64,000 nucleotides of DNA. Origin: Algoriphagus sp. PAP.12 (GTDB lineage Bacteria; Bacteroidota; Bacteroidia; Cytophagales; Cyclobacteriaceae). A program made the position numbers and the translations under genes. Numbering within the stretch: the stretch's first letter is position 1; every line of letters begins with the position of its first letter. The notes under the pieces are model-generated. The model saw only the letters and a list, made by a program, of their open reading frames with translations. It did no database searches and was not told the origin of the DNA. The DNA lies in NCBI RefSeq assembly GCF_026652115.1, contig NZ_JAPPSQ010000007.1, positions 124,001 through 188,000 of the forward strand. The letters run 5' to 3'. Of the stretch, positions 24,248 through 32,817 are shown piece by piece.

Positions 24248-26674
24248 TTAGAAAGGATATCCTATCCCAAAATTGAGAACCGTCTGGCCTTTGAGTCCAA
24301 ATGGTCTTTTAAAATTAATGTTATCCAGTACCCATCTTTCACCTTCAGGTTCGGATGGATCAATTGCTTTTGTTGCTAAATCAAGACGGATAATCAGGAA
24401 GTCAAAATCCATCCTGAGTCCTAAGCCTGTTCCCACAGCGAATTCTTTGTAGAATCTATCAAATCTAAAATCTGCTCCTGGCCTACTGAGATCAGCTCCT
24501 ATCACCCAGGAGTTCCCTAGATCGACGAATAAGGCCATATCGAAATACCCATACAAGTTACGGCGATATTCGAACATTGACTCAATGATCATTTCTCCAG
24601 GCTGTTCGAAATTGTAATCGTATCTTCCTCCTGAACCGATTTGAGGATAAAAACTTCCAGGTCCCAATCGTCTTGCCTGCCATGCACGAATGCTTGTTCC
24701 ACCACCTGCAAAGAAGTATTTTTCATAAGGAAGAATACCCGCACTGACTCCATATGGCTGGGCGATTCCAAAATTGAATCGGTATGCAAATGTCTGTTTT
24801 TGGTCAATAGGATAATATCTTCTGAAATCTGCCTGAAACTTCAACCATTGGAAATTGGCGAAATCAATATTTTCGACATCATTGTTGTTAGGCACGTTAA
24901 ACAAGTTTAGAGTAGTACCTCCACTTTCTACAAATAATTTCAAAAGTGAGGAAGGTCTTGTTTTCCAATTCCCATATTGATTGAAATTAATAATAGATTG
25001 GGCAGAAAAGCTACTAACAAAAGATGGCAGGAAAGACCATTTCAAATTGTTGCCCTGACTTGCAAGCTCTTCTAATACATCGTAGAATTCTTGGGTTATT
25101 TTTGGTGTTCGGATATAATTGATGTCAGCTACATTGACTGTAAACTGCTGTCGATTATTTGTAGTGGCCCAGTTATAAGATAGTAAAGCATTGATCCCTT
25201 TTCGGGTGTATTCAGGCCTGTTTGTATAGTTGTAACCGATTTGTGTCCTCGTATTAGGGTTGTATCTACCGTATTTTTCTAGTGTTCTTGGAGCAAATGG
25301 AATCAAGAATCTTGGGAAGATTATGGAAGCTGAAACTCCGAGTTCTTTACTTTGATAAACACCTTGGTTGGTTGCTGAAGCCACACCTTCTAGTCCTGCT
25401 CTAAAATTGAATTCTAAAATTTCCCCAGCTCTAAAGAAATTCCGATTTCTAAGTGAGGTACTGAAAAATGGTCCTGGTAATTGTTCCGTGACACTTAAAC
25501 CTAGTTGGTTTGTCAACTGGTACTTTTGTGCAGGTTGTGTAAATATATTTGCGGTAAGAGAGGTGCCTAAAGTGTCGAATGTAATGTTTACAAACCGGAA
25601 GAGGTCCAAATTGCTCAATTGTCTTTGACTTTCTATAACAGATGACCTGCTGTATTTGTCACCTTTGTTGAATAAAACCCTAGAGGCAAGAATTCGCTCA
25701 GAGTATCTATCTCGATAAAAACTGAAATCTATATCATTGAATTCGCCCTTTACTTGGGCATCTGCAAATTCATCAGAAGGAGGGTTGATTCTGAAATTAA
25801 TAGAGTCAATCGAATAAACTTCATGTTTTTCGGCAAATGTGGGTTGACGAATCAATTGCTCAATTTGGACTTCTTTTTTGGCAGTGTCTTGATAGACATT
25901 GTATTCCAAATAGGATTTCGAAAACATAAAAAAACCATTGTTTTTCAACAGTTCTTCTACTCTGTTTCTCTCTGAGATAATATCGTCTTGGGCATATCTT
26001 TTTCCTACAGCAAGATTTGATCGATCTTTGGAAGACTTTAAGAGGTTAAGAATTTCTGAATTTTGAGACTTTGTGAAAATTGAATCTACTAGATATGGAC
26101 TGTTTTCAGTTAATTGATAAGTGATATAAGCTTTTTTACCTTTGGTGGTGACTGAATAATTCGTTTTTGAATCAAAAAAACTATTATTCATAAGGTATCC
26201 TGCCATGTTTTTTTCAGAAGCCTCTATCAAGCTGCTATCCAATTTAGTCACAGGGTTACCAGTTCTCATTAATCCATTTCCGTATTCTTCTTTTTTAGAA
26301 TATCCTTCAATTTTTGATTGTAGCTTGTCTTGCCTTTTTTGAAGTTTTCTGTCTTCGGGAATGCTGTCTAATTGGTTGGTGATTTGATTCAGTTCTTCTT
26401 CAGCACTTTCTTTTTTATTTGTGATTTTCTCTTTGTCATAAAACGCATTACCAATCCTATAAATTGTAACACCAGGAGAGACATTTAAAAGAGGTATTCT
26501 GAAGTTAGGTTCTAATTGGTTGAGATTAGCCAATGCCTCCTCATTAGATTTATCAGATCCTTCAATTTCTGCATCAAAAACGACATATTCGCCTTCTGAT
26601 AGGTTTTTGGTCAGGGAACAGCCTAGACATAACCCTAGCAGCAAAAGAAAAAGTATATATTTGGATAATTTCAA
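24248..26674 (-). CDS. TamA/BamA-family outer-membrane lipoprotein, TTG start
   Basis: A barrel assembly-type protein. The frame has no ATG near its beginning. A TTG at 26674 gives MKLSKYILFLLLLGLCLGC, a clean lipoprotein signal (Cys at 19), while a TTG at 26704 would add ten residues and run past the divergent methyltransferase start, so I choose 26674 (808 residues). After the lipid Cys come POTRA-like segments (about 20-390) with a coiled, charged insertion (ITNKKESAEEELNQITNQLD), then the Omp85 barrel (FFAGGGTSIRAWQARRLGPG, the RGF-like motif, at about 665) and the C-terminal GIGYPF ending in Phe. Bacteroidota lipoprotein TamA-like proteins are known as a family; substrate unknown. Confidence 0.9.
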   Translation of the reverse strand: MKLSKYILFLLLLGLCLGCSLTKNLSEGEYVVFDAEIEGSDKSNEEALANLNQLEPNFRIPLLNVSPGVTIYRIGNAFYDKEKITNKKESAEEELNQITNQLDSIPEDRKLQKRQDKLQSKIEGYSKKEEYGNGLMRTGNPVTKLDSSLIEASEKNMAGYLMNNSFFDSKTNYSVTTKGKKAYITYQLTENSPYLVDSIFTKSQNSEILNLLKSSKDRSNLAVGKRYAQDDIISERNRVEELLKNNGFFMFSKSYLEYNVYQDTAKKEVQIEQLIRQPTFAEKHEVYSIDSINFRINPPSDEFADAQVKGEFNDIDFSFYRDRYSERILASRVLFNKGDKYSRSSVIESQRQLSNLDLFRFVNITFDTLGTSLTANIFTQPAQKYQLTNQLGLSVTEQLPGPFFSTSLRNRNFFRAGEILEFNFRAGLEGVASATNQGVYQSKELGVSASIIFPRFLIPFAPRTLEKYGRYNPNTRTQIGYNYTNRPEYTRKGINALLSYNWATTNNRQQFTVNVADINYIRTPKITQEFYDVLEELASQGNNLKWSFLPSFVSSFSAQSIINFNQYGNWKTRPSSLLKLFVESGGTTLNLFNVPNNNDVENIDFANFQWLKFQADFRRYYPIDQKQTFAYRFNFGIAQPYGVSAGILPYEKYFFAGGGTSIRAWQARRLGPGSFYPQIGSGGRYDYNFEQPGEMIIESMFEYRRNLYGYFDMALFVDLGNSWVIGADLSRPGADFRFDRFYKEFAVGTGLGLRMDFDFLIIRLDLATKAIDPSEPEGERWVLDNINFKRPFGLKGQTVLNFGIGYPF

Positions 26675-26693
26675 ATTGGGAGAATCAAACGGA

Positions 26694-27440
26694 ATGCTTA
26701 GCAAAAATACAGTTAAGTTTATAAAATCCTTACATCAAAAGAAATACAGATCTGAGCACAGAAAGTTCTTTGTGGAAGGTGAAAAGAGTGTCGTGGAGGT
26801 CCTTTCATCGGATTTTAAAACGGATTTATTGATTGCTACGGATAGTTTTTTGGACAATAATCATACCCTCATTTCCAAATCTGAGCTAGAAGTTATTCCA
26901 GCCACTCAAAAACAGTTAGAATCATTAGGTCAATACCAAAGTAATGACTCGGCATTAGCAGTAGTGCGGATGAAAGACATTCAAGAGTTTTTGCCTAAAA
27001 ATGAAGAATTGATTTTGGCATTGGACGATGTGAGAGACCCTGGGAATCTTGGGACAATCATCAGGATTGCGGATTGGTATGGCATTAAAAAGCTTGCTTT
27101 ATCTCTTCAAACAGCTGATTTTTATAATCCTAAGGTGATCCAATCAACCATGGGGTCATTTACTCGAGTTGAATTTTTCTATGCGGATTTGAAAGAATTA
27201 CTTAAGAGCTGGAATCTGCCTGTCTATGGTGCTTTTTTAGAGGGGGAGAATATTCATAAATTATCCAAAGTGGAACCTGGAGTAATTTTGATGGGGAATG
27301 AATCAAAGGGAATTTCTCAGGAAGTGGAGGAATTGGTTACACAAAAAATCACTATTCCAGCTTTTGGTTCTGCAGAATCACTGAATGTTGCAATCGCTAC
27401 AGCTGTCCTTTGTGACAATTTCAAACGACTTATTTCATAA
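26694..27440 (+). CDS. TrmH/SpoU-family RNA 2'-O-methyltransferase
   Basis: 248 residues from ATG 26694 (MLSKNTVKFIKSLHQKKYRS, the usual start of this group). The frame is open to 26520 but the extra 58 residues lie inside the divergent gene and are not conserved-looking. An RNA-binding N-terminal domain (about 5-90) precedes the SPOUT fold with its three motifs: LDDVRDPGNLGTIIRIADW (about 105-123), VILMGNESKGIS (about 200-211) and IPAFGSAESLNVAIATAV (about 223-240). It methylates ribose in rRNA or tRNA; target not assignable. The start lies only 19 bases from the divergent TTG start. The symporter gene follows after two bases. Confidence 0.93.
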   Translation: MLSKNTVKFIKSLHQKKYRSEHRKFFVEGEKSVVEVLSSDFKTDLLIATDSFLDNNHTLISKSELEVIPATQKQLESLGQYQSNDSALAVVRMKDIQEFLPKNEELILALDDVRDPGNLGTIIRIADWYGIKKLALSLQTADFYNPKVIQSTMGSFTRVEFFYADLKELLKSWNLPVYGAFLEGENIHKLSKVEPGVILMGNESKGISQEVEELVTQKITIPAFGSAESLNVAIATAVLCDNFKRLIS

Positions 27441-27442
27441 TT

Positions 27443-28438
27443 GTGAAGAATCTTATTCAGTTACTTCAAAAGGTCGGTATCAACGGGTTTTTGTTGGGGC
27501 TTTTTGGAGCTATTTTTTTAGCGTGGTTATTTCCCACCATCGGTTCTACAGAGAGTGGGTTTCCATGGAAGTCAATCATCAATGTTGGTATTGCTTTGGT
27601 GTTTTTCTTCTATGGGGTTAAGCTAAATCCCATGCAATTAAGAGAAGGATTGGCCAATTGGAAATTGCATGTTTTGATACAAAGTATCACATTTATCATT
27701 TTTCCAGTGGTTGTTTTTTTCTTACTTCAATTGATCCCATGGATCGATGATGATTTTAAGTTAGGTATTACCTACCTATCAGCTTTGCCGTCTACTGTAA
27801 GTGCATCTGTCGTGATGGTTTCGATTGCTGGCGGAAATATGCCGTCGGCTATATTCAATGCAAGTATTTCTAGCTTATTGGGCGTATTCATTACTCCAAT
27901 ATGGATGGGCATTTTGGGAGAAAGTACCGGCGGAATGGAGATTGACATGATGCCAACGATTTTGGAATTGACTTTCAAGGTAATTCTTCCGGTATGCTTA
28001 GGAGTTTTACTCCATGGAAAATTTTTTCCTTTGATTGAAAACCACCTCAAAAAATTGAAATATGTTGACCAAACAGTGATTATGATGATTGTTTTTACAG
28101 CATTTTCTGATTCCTTTTCTCAAGGAGTTTTTGCCCCGTATAAAACTGAAACACTGATTCAAGTAGCTTTCATTATGCTTTCATTGTTTTTGTTTATATG
28201 GACCCTAATTTGGATATTTTCAAATGTCCTTGGGTTTACTCTAAAAGATCGAATTACTGCGCTTTTTTGCGGGTCTAAAAAGTCTCTGGTCCATGGAGTA
28301 GTAATTGGTAAAATACTATTCCCAGACCCTGCACTATTAGGTTTAGTATTACTTCCCGTGATGCTTTATCACATTCAACAGTTGATCATTGGTTCTGCTA
28401 TAGCTCAATATTTTTCAAGGAAAACTGAAGCCTCCTGA
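27443..28438 (+). CDS. Bile acid:sodium symporter family (SBF-like) transporter
   Basis: 331 residues, nine or ten membrane segments. It belongs to the YfeH-type SBF-like branch by KSIINVGIALVFFFYGVKLN (TM2 region), TYLSALPSTVSASVVMVSIAGGNMPSAIFNASISSLLGV and CGSKKSLVHGVVIGKILFP near the C-terminus. Substrates in this branch are largely unknown organic anions. The start is GTG at 27443, two bases after the methyltransferase stop; no ATG is near the first membrane segment. The pair is probably cotranscribed. The gene is convergent with the ACBP gene 17 bases away, with no clear terminator between. Confidence 0.9.
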   Translation: MKNLIQLLQKVGINGFLLGLFGAIFLAWLFPTIGSTESGFPWKSIINVGIALVFFFYGVKLNPMQLREGLANWKLHVLIQSITFIIFPVVVFFLLQLIPWIDDDFKLGITYLSALPSTVSASVVMVSIAGGNMPSAIFNASISSLLGVFITPIWMGILGESTGGMEIDMMPTILELTFKVILPVCLGVLLHGKFFPLIENHLKKLKYVDQTVIMMIVFTAFSDSFSQGVFAPYKTETLIQVAFIMLSLFLFIWTLIWIFSNVLGFTLKDRITALFCGSKKSLVHGVVIGKILFPDPALLGLVLLPVMLYHIQQLIIGSAIAQYFSRKTEAS

Positions 28439-28455
28439 TATGTTTTGATTCAGAA

Positions 28456-28716
28456 TTACATGTATTTGGACGAAAGTTCCTCTACAAATGAAATATATTC
28501 CTCAGTGGCTTCATTTTTACTTTTCCCCTTGAAATTGAGCCATGAATTGTATTTTGCGGCAGCCTTAAAATCAAAGCCTCCTGGTCTTTCGGTTTCATTG
28601 TCACCTTCTGTAGCTTGTTTGTAAAGACCATATAACTTCAATAATTCCTCGTTGGAAGGTCGGCTTGTAAATTTCTTAGTCAATGCTGCAGCCTCTTCAA
28701 GGTTGATGATTTCCAT
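28456..28716 (-). CDS. Acyl-CoA-binding protein
   Basis: 86 residues, the normal size of ACBP. The conserved block is complete: EELLKLYGLYKQATEGDNET, then RPGGFDFKAAAKYNSWLNFK and GKSKNEATEEYISFVEEL, with the ligand-binding Tyr and Lys residues (YKQAT, KYNSW). It binds medium and long acyl-CoA in the cytosol and buffers the pool. ACBP is mostly eukaryotic but is known in several bacterial lineages including Bacteroidota. It is a single gene, downstream on the same strand of gltA, but separated by the gltA terminator. Confidence 0.93.
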   Translation of the reverse strand: MEIINLEEAAALTKKFTSRPSNEELLKLYGLYKQATEGDNETERPGGFDFKAAAKYNSWLNFKGKSKNEATEEYISFVEELSSKYM

Positions 28717-28787
28717 GTAAACTCAAATTATGATTTCTAGTTTCCAAATATGAATTCAAAAATTGAAAAACATAACATTTTGGGTAT

Positions 28788-28817
28788 AAAAAAAGCCAAC
28801 CTTTTAAGAGGTTGGCT
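28788..28817 (-). terminator. Intrinsic terminator of gltA
   Basis: Stem AGCCAACCT (28794-28802) / AGGTTGGCT (28809-28817), 9 base pairs, followed on the minus strand by a U-run (A-run at 28787-28794). Confidence 0.92.
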
Positions 28818-28837
28818 TCAAATTATTTTATGGAGGT

Positions 28838-30124
28838 TTATCGCTTGTTCATAGAAACGTAGTCACGCTCATTTGCACCTACATAAACCTGACGAGGACG
28901 CCCGATAGGCTCGCCATTTTCTCTCATTTCTTTCCACTGAGCAATCCAGCCCGGTAGACGGCCTAGGGCAAACATGACAGTGAACATATCGGTAGGGATA
29001 CCAAGTGCTCTGTAGATGATACCAGAATAGAAATCTACGTTTGGATAAAGTTTTCTGTCTACGAAGTACTGATCATGAAGTGCCGCGTATTCCAATTCTT
29101 TGGCGATTTCCAAAACAGGATCGTTAACACCCAATTTTTCCAATACATCATCAGCAGCTTTCTTGATGATCTTAGCTCTTGGATCGAAGTTTTTATAAAC
29201 TCTGTGTCCAAAGCCCATCAATCTGAAAGGATCGTTTTTGTCTTTAGCTTTGTCTAAGTACTTCTTCGCATCTCCACCATCTGCCTTAATGGCCTCTAGC
29301 ATCTCGATTACAGACTGGTTAGCACCACCGTGCAATGGTCCCCAAAGGGCATTGATACCTGCAGAAATGGAAGCGTAAATGGTAGCTTGAGAAGAACCAA
29401 CGATTCTTACGGTTGAGGTAGAGCAGTTTTGCTCGTGATCAGCATGAAGTATTAGCAATTTGTCCAATGCTTTTGCAACAACCGGATCTACATCGTATTT
29501 CTCAGCAGGAAGCGCGAACATCATTTTCAAGAAATTGGAACAATAATCCAAGGTGTTGTCTGGGTAGTTCACCGGATGTCCCATTTCATTTTTGTAAGCC
29601 CAAGCAGCGAAAGTTGGCATCTTTGCCAGCAAACGGATGATGCTCATATTTACTTCGTCTTTGCTTCTGTTAGGATTCAAAGAGTTAGGATAGAATGCAG
29701 ACAAGGAGCAGATCAAAGAAGACAATACGCCCATAGGGTGCGCATTGGAAGGGAAACCATCCAAAATCTTCTTGATATCTTCATGGACCAAGGTATGATG
29801 GGTGATTTCTTTAGTGAAAGATTCATACTCAGCTTGAGTTGGCAATTCGCCATAGATCAACAAGTATGCAACTTCCATGAAAGTTGATTTTTCTGCCAAA
29901 TCTTCAATTCTGTATCCTCTGTATCTGAGGATTCCTTCCTCTCCATCCAAAAATGTAATAGCACTGGTTGTAGAACCTGTGTTTTTGTAGCCCGGATCAA
30001 GGGTGATCAAGCCGGTTGAGCCTCTCAGCTTTGCAATATCAATTGCAGCTTCATTCTCGGTACCGACAGTAATTGGGAATTCAAAATCTTGTCCGTTATA
30101 GGACAGCTTGGCGGAATCAGACAT
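28838..30124 (-). CDS. gltA: Citrate synthase
   Basis: Condenses acetyl-CoA and oxaloacetate to citrate. 428 residues, matching the hexameric type-II enzyme of Gram-negative bacteria with its N-terminal beta domain (SDSAKLSYNGQDFEFPITVGTE). Catalytic blocks: HADHEQNCSTSTVRIVGSSQ (about 230-249), LWGPLHGGANQSVIEML (about 262-278), FRLMGFGHRVYKNFDPRAKI (about 303-322, catalytic His) and the catalytic Asp in NVDFYSGIIYRALGIP (about 363). The C-terminus GRPRQVYVGANERDY is typical. It is monocistronic, with its own terminator and an upstream region of about 250 bases that includes a perfect inverted repeat at 30154-30207. Confidence 0.97.
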   Translation of the reverse strand: MSDSAKLSYNGQDFEFPITVGTENEAAIDIAKLRGSTGLITLDPGYKNTGSTTSAITFLDGEEGILRYRGYRIEDLAEKSTFMEVAYLLIYGELPTQAEYESFTKEITHHTLVHEDIKKILDGFPSNAHPMGVLSSLICSLSAFYPNSLNPNRSKDEVNMSIIRLLAKMPTFAAWAYKNEMGHPVNYPDNTLDYCSNFLKMMFALPAEKYDVDPVVAKALDKLLILHADHEQNCSTSTVRIVGSSQATIYASISAGINALWGPLHGGANQSVIEMLEAIKADGGDAKKYLDKAKDKNDPFRLMGFGHRVYKNFDPRAKIIKKAADDVLEKLGVNDPVLEIAKELEYAALHDQYFVDRKLYPNVDFYSGIIYRALGIPTDMFTVMFALGRLPGWIAQWKEMRENGEPIGRPRQVYVGANERDYVSMNKR

Positions 30125-30153
30125 TTTATAAGAATTTGGATTGCGTTTTTTAG

Positions 30154-30207
30154 AAAACCTTAAAAGATGGCCTTAAGTTAATAAAATCCCATATTTTTTA
30201 AGGTTTT
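30154..30207. promoter_or_regulatory. Inverted repeat in the gltA upstream region
   Basis: Two perfect 12-base arms, AAAACCTTAAAA (30154-30165) and TTTTAAGGTTTT (30196-30207), separated by 30 bases that include a small CCTTAAG palindrome. It begins 29 bases upstream of the gltA start codon, so it could be an operator or an mRNA leader structure. Function unknown. Confidence 0.4.
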
Positions 30208-30348
30208 TATTATGCAACGGGTGATATATTAATTCGAGTTCAATAATTTTTTAATCGCAAATATCCTGAAAATCCTAAATAGATTATCTGAGGACTAAGA
30301 TTTTATAAAAGGAAATCCTGAAAATCTATTTTTTTTCAAAATATTCAT

Positions 30349-30369
30349 GAAAAAAAGCCCCGAAGGGCT
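30349..30369 (-). terminator. Intrinsic terminator of the suf operon
   Basis: Stem AGCCC (30356-30360) / GGGCT (30365-30369) with a TTCG-type tetraloop on the minus strand and a following U-run (A-run 30350-30356). It lies just downstream of the bacilliredoxin gene. Confidence 0.88.
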
Positions 30370-30379
30370 GATTTTGATT

Positions 30380-30802
30380 TTAGTCACAGAAATGCTCGAA
30401 AACCTCAACCAAGTGATCTCCAATCATTTTAGCATTTCTTCCTTCGATATGGTGACGCTCAATGAAGTGAACCAATTCACCATCTTTGAACAATGCCATT
30501 GCTGGAGAAGATGGAGGGTAAGGAAGAACCAATTCTCTGAATTTAGCAACTGCCTCACGGTCATTACCTGCAAATACAGTAGCCAAAGTAGTTGGTTTTT
30601 TATCAGAAGCCTCTAGAGCGTAAGTAACTCCAGGACGAGCAGCACCTGCAGCACATCCACACACAGAGTTCACTACCACAAAGGTGGTTCCTTTATGATC
30701 TGGACCTAAATGCTCAGCAACTTGCTCTGCTGTTCTAAACTCTTCAAATCCTTTATCGGAAAGTTCTGCTCTCATTGGAGCAATTAGTTCTTCAGGGTAC
30801 AT
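30380..30802 (-). CDS. Bacilliredoxin-like (BrxA/BrxB, DUF1094) protein, last gene of the suf operon
   Basis: 140 residues, thioredoxin-like fold with the hallmark CGC motif NSVCGCAAGAARPG (Cys 48 and 50). The N-terminus MYPEELIAPMRAELSDKGF and C-terminus IERHHIEGRNAKMIGDHL are typical of YphP/YqiW. In Bacillus such proteins remove bacillithiol from S-bacillithiolated proteins; Bacteroidota members are common and may act with bacillithiol or another thiol. The gene starts 23 bases after the sufT-like stop and is followed by a terminator, so it appears to be the last gene of the suf transcript. A role in protecting Fe-S assembly from thiol oxidation is inference. Confidence 0.93.
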   Translation of the reverse strand: MYPEELIAPMRAELSDKGFEEFRTAEQVAEHLGPDHKGTTFVVVNSVCGCAAGAARPGVTYALEASDKKPTTLATVFAGNDREAVAKFRELVLPYPPSSPAMALFKDGELVHFIERHHIEGRNAKMIGDHLVEVFEHFCD

Positions 30803-30825
30803 ATTATTTGATTTTTAATTGTCGA

Positions 30826-31158
30826 TTATAGAAATCCTAATTCAAGTTTTGCAGCTTCGGACATCATATCTTGAGAGTAGGGAGGGTCAAATGTAACTTC
30901 TACTTCCACATTGTTGATTCCTTGGATCTGCTGAATTTTATCTTTTACTTCTGATGGAATAAATTCAGCCGATGGACAATTGGGAGAAGTCAAAGTCATC
31001 ATCACGTAGACATTATTTACTGGATAAACTGTAATCTCATAGATCAGACCCAGTTCGTAGACATCCACTGGAATCTCAGGGTCATAGACCTGTTTGATTG
31101 CCATCACTACTTTTTCCTTCAAGTCGTCAATCTGACTTACCTTATTTTCAGTTTCCAT
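30826..31158 (-). CDS. sufT: MIP18/DUF59-family Fe-S assembly protein (SufT-like)
   Basis: 110 residues. The DUF59 core is IKQVYDPEIPVDVYELGLIYEI (about 22-43) followed by VMMTLTSPNCPSAEFIPSEVK (about 52-72) with its conserved Cys, and VEVTFDPPYSQDMMSEAAKLELG at the end. Such proteins help load or mature Fe-S clusters with the SUF system, acting in the cytosol. The start overlaps the end of sufE by 11 bases, and the bacilliredoxin gene follows after 23 bases. The name sufT is used for the DUF59 partner of SUF; precise role not tested. Confidence 0.92.
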   Translation of the reverse strand: METENKVSQIDDLKEKVVMAIKQVYDPEIPVDVYELGLIYEITVYPVNNVYVMMTLTSPNCPSAEFIPSEVKDKIQQIQGINNVEVEVTFDPPYSQDMMSEAAKLELGFL

Positions 31159-31588
31159 TTGATGCGTTTAGTTTGGTTTGGAAAGCCAAAGCATACAATT
31201 TCATTTGTTTGATCATGGCAGCGAGTCCATTGGATCTTTGGCTTCCAATAATCCCACCCATTCCGATTTTTTGAATAAAATCCAGATCAGCTTGGATGAT
31301 TTCTTCAGGCTTTCTGTCATTGAGCACTCGGATCAAAAGGTAAATCAAACCTTTTGTAATATCTGTGTTGGAATCTGCCTGAAAATGGATTTTTCCATCT
31401 TTTTCATCAGCGATCAACCACACTTTGGATTGGCAACCTTTGATGATATTTTCCTCTTTTTGCTCTTCTTCGGGAAATGCTTCCAAATTGTTACCGATTT
31501 CCATGATATAGAAAATGGTGGACTCTCTGTCATCTCCTAAGATTTCGAATTCTGATACGATTTCGTCCTGAATCTCCTGTATGCTCAT
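31148..31588 (-). CDS. sufE: Cysteine desulfuration protein SufE
   Basis: 146 residues. Accepts persulfide sulfur from SufS on its conserved Cys, here Cys 52 in ENIIKGCQSKVWL, and passes it to SufB. Other family marks are IGNNLEAFPEEEQK, the DSNTDITKGLIYLLIRVL helix and the GMGGIIGSQRSNGLAAMI block. The start overlaps the sufS stop (ATGA, 31585-31588), indicating coupled translation, and the end overlaps sufT by 11 bases. Confidence 0.96.
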   Translation of the reverse strand: MSIQEIQDEIVSEFEILGDDRESTIFYIMEIGNNLEAFPEEEQKEENIIKGCQSKVWLIADEKDGKIHFQADSNTDITKGLIYLLIRVLNDRKPEEIIQADLDFIQKIGMGGIIGSQRSNGLAAMIKQMKLYALAFQTKLNASNGN

Positions 31589-32808
31589 TTATTCTTGATT
31601 TTGGCTATACGTGCTACGCCTTCTGCCAATTGCTCAATTTCTGATTTGGTATTGTAAACAGAAAAGCTGGCCCGAACAGTTCCTTCAATTCCAAAACGTT
31701 TCATCAAAGGTTGAGTACAGTGATGACCAGTTCTCACAGCAATCCCTCTGGCATCCAACATTTGGCCTACATCGAATGGATGCATTCCGTTGATATTGAA
31801 TGATAAAACACTGACTTTATCTGCTGCCGTACCTACAGGAATAAACCCTTTGACTTCTTTCAAAAGTTCATTGGAATAGGTCAATAATTCATCTTCATGA
31901 GCTTTGATTACTGGTTTTCCTAAACTTTTGATAAAGTCCAAAGCCTCTTTGAAGGCAATTACATCGGCAATATTTGGTGTTCCCGCTTCAAATTTGAATG
32001 GAATGTCATTGTAGGTAGTCTTTTCAAAAGTTACCTCTTTGATCATTTCTCCTCCTCCCAAAAATGGAGGCATGGCTTCCAAAACTTCTCTTTTTCCATA
32101 CAAAACCCCAAGACCCGTAGGACCATAGATTTTATGTGCTGAAAGCGCTAAGAAATCACAATCTAAATCCTGAACGTCTATTTCCAGGTGGCTGGAAGAC
32201 TGAGCCCCATCCAGAAGCACTTTGGCCCCTACAGCATGTGCCGCTTCAATGATTCGTTTTACAGGATTGATGGTTCCCAATGCATTGGAAGCATGGACGA
32301 TGCTAACCAATTTGGTTTTTGGAGAAAGCAATTTTTCAAACTCGCCATAATCCAATTCTCCGTTGTCATGGATAGGGATGACTTTGAGAACTGCTCCTTT
32401 TTCCTCGCAGAGCATCTGCCAAGGAACGATATTGGAGTGGTGTTCCATAGTTGAGATGATTATTTCATCTCCTTGGCCAATAAACTTTCTTCCAAATGTC
32501 TGAGCTACCAGATTGATAGACTCAGTGGTGCCTTTTGTAAAAATAATCTCAGCACTTTCTTTCGCATTGATGAACTCTCGAACTGTCTCTCTGGTATTTT
32601 CATAATACTGAGTCGCTCGATCCGCTAATGCGTGTGCACCTCGATGAATGTTGGAGTTGTCATGCTCATAATACTTCATTAGAGCATCCAAAACTGCTTT
32701 CGGCTTTTGGGTTGTAGCAGCGTTATCAAAATAAATCAAGGGCTTGCCGTGTACTTCTTGATGAAGCACAGGAAACAAGCCCCTGATTTCGTTTATATCA
32801 AATTTCAT
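31585..32808 (-). CDS. sufS: Cysteine desulfurase SufS
   Basis: PLP enzyme that mobilises sulfur from cysteine for Fe-S assembly. 407 residues, the usual length. IYFDNAATTQKPKAVLDAL near the N-terminus, STMEHHSNIVPWQ (PLP-stacking His), DGAQSSSHLEIDVQDLDCDF, the PLP Lys in FLALSAHKIYGPTGLGVLYG and the persulfide Cys in VRTGHHCTQPLM are present. The short loop around that Cys marks the SufS (group II) rather than the IscS class, matching its SufE partner. It lies 9 bases downstream of sufD. Confidence 0.97.
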   Translation of the reverse strand: MKFDINEIRGLFPVLHQEVHGKPLIYFDNAATTQKPKAVLDALMKYYEHDNSNIHRGAHALADRATQYYENTRETVREFINAKESAEIIFTKGTTESINLVAQTFGRKFIGQGDEIIISTMEHHSNIVPWQMLCEEKGAVLKVIPIHDNGELDYGEFEKLLSPKTKLVSIVHASNALGTINPVKRIIEAAHAVGAKVLLDGAQSSSHLEIDVQDLDCDFLALSAHKIYGPTGLGVLYGKREVLEAMPPFLGGGEMIKEVTFEKTTYNDIPFKFEAGTPNIADVIAFKEALDFIKSLGKPVIKAHEDELLTYSNELLKEVKGFIPVGTAADKVSVLSFNINGMHPFDVGQMLDARGIAVRTGHHCTQPLMKRFGIEGTVRASFSVYNTKSEIEQLAEGVARIAKIKNK

Positions 32809-32817
32809 GAAGGGAAT

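Noticed and set aside
26520..26693. Extended N-terminus of the TrmH-type methyltransferase.
   Set aside because: The extra 58 residues lie in the divergent gene and are not of the family; the ATG at 26694 gives the expected start.
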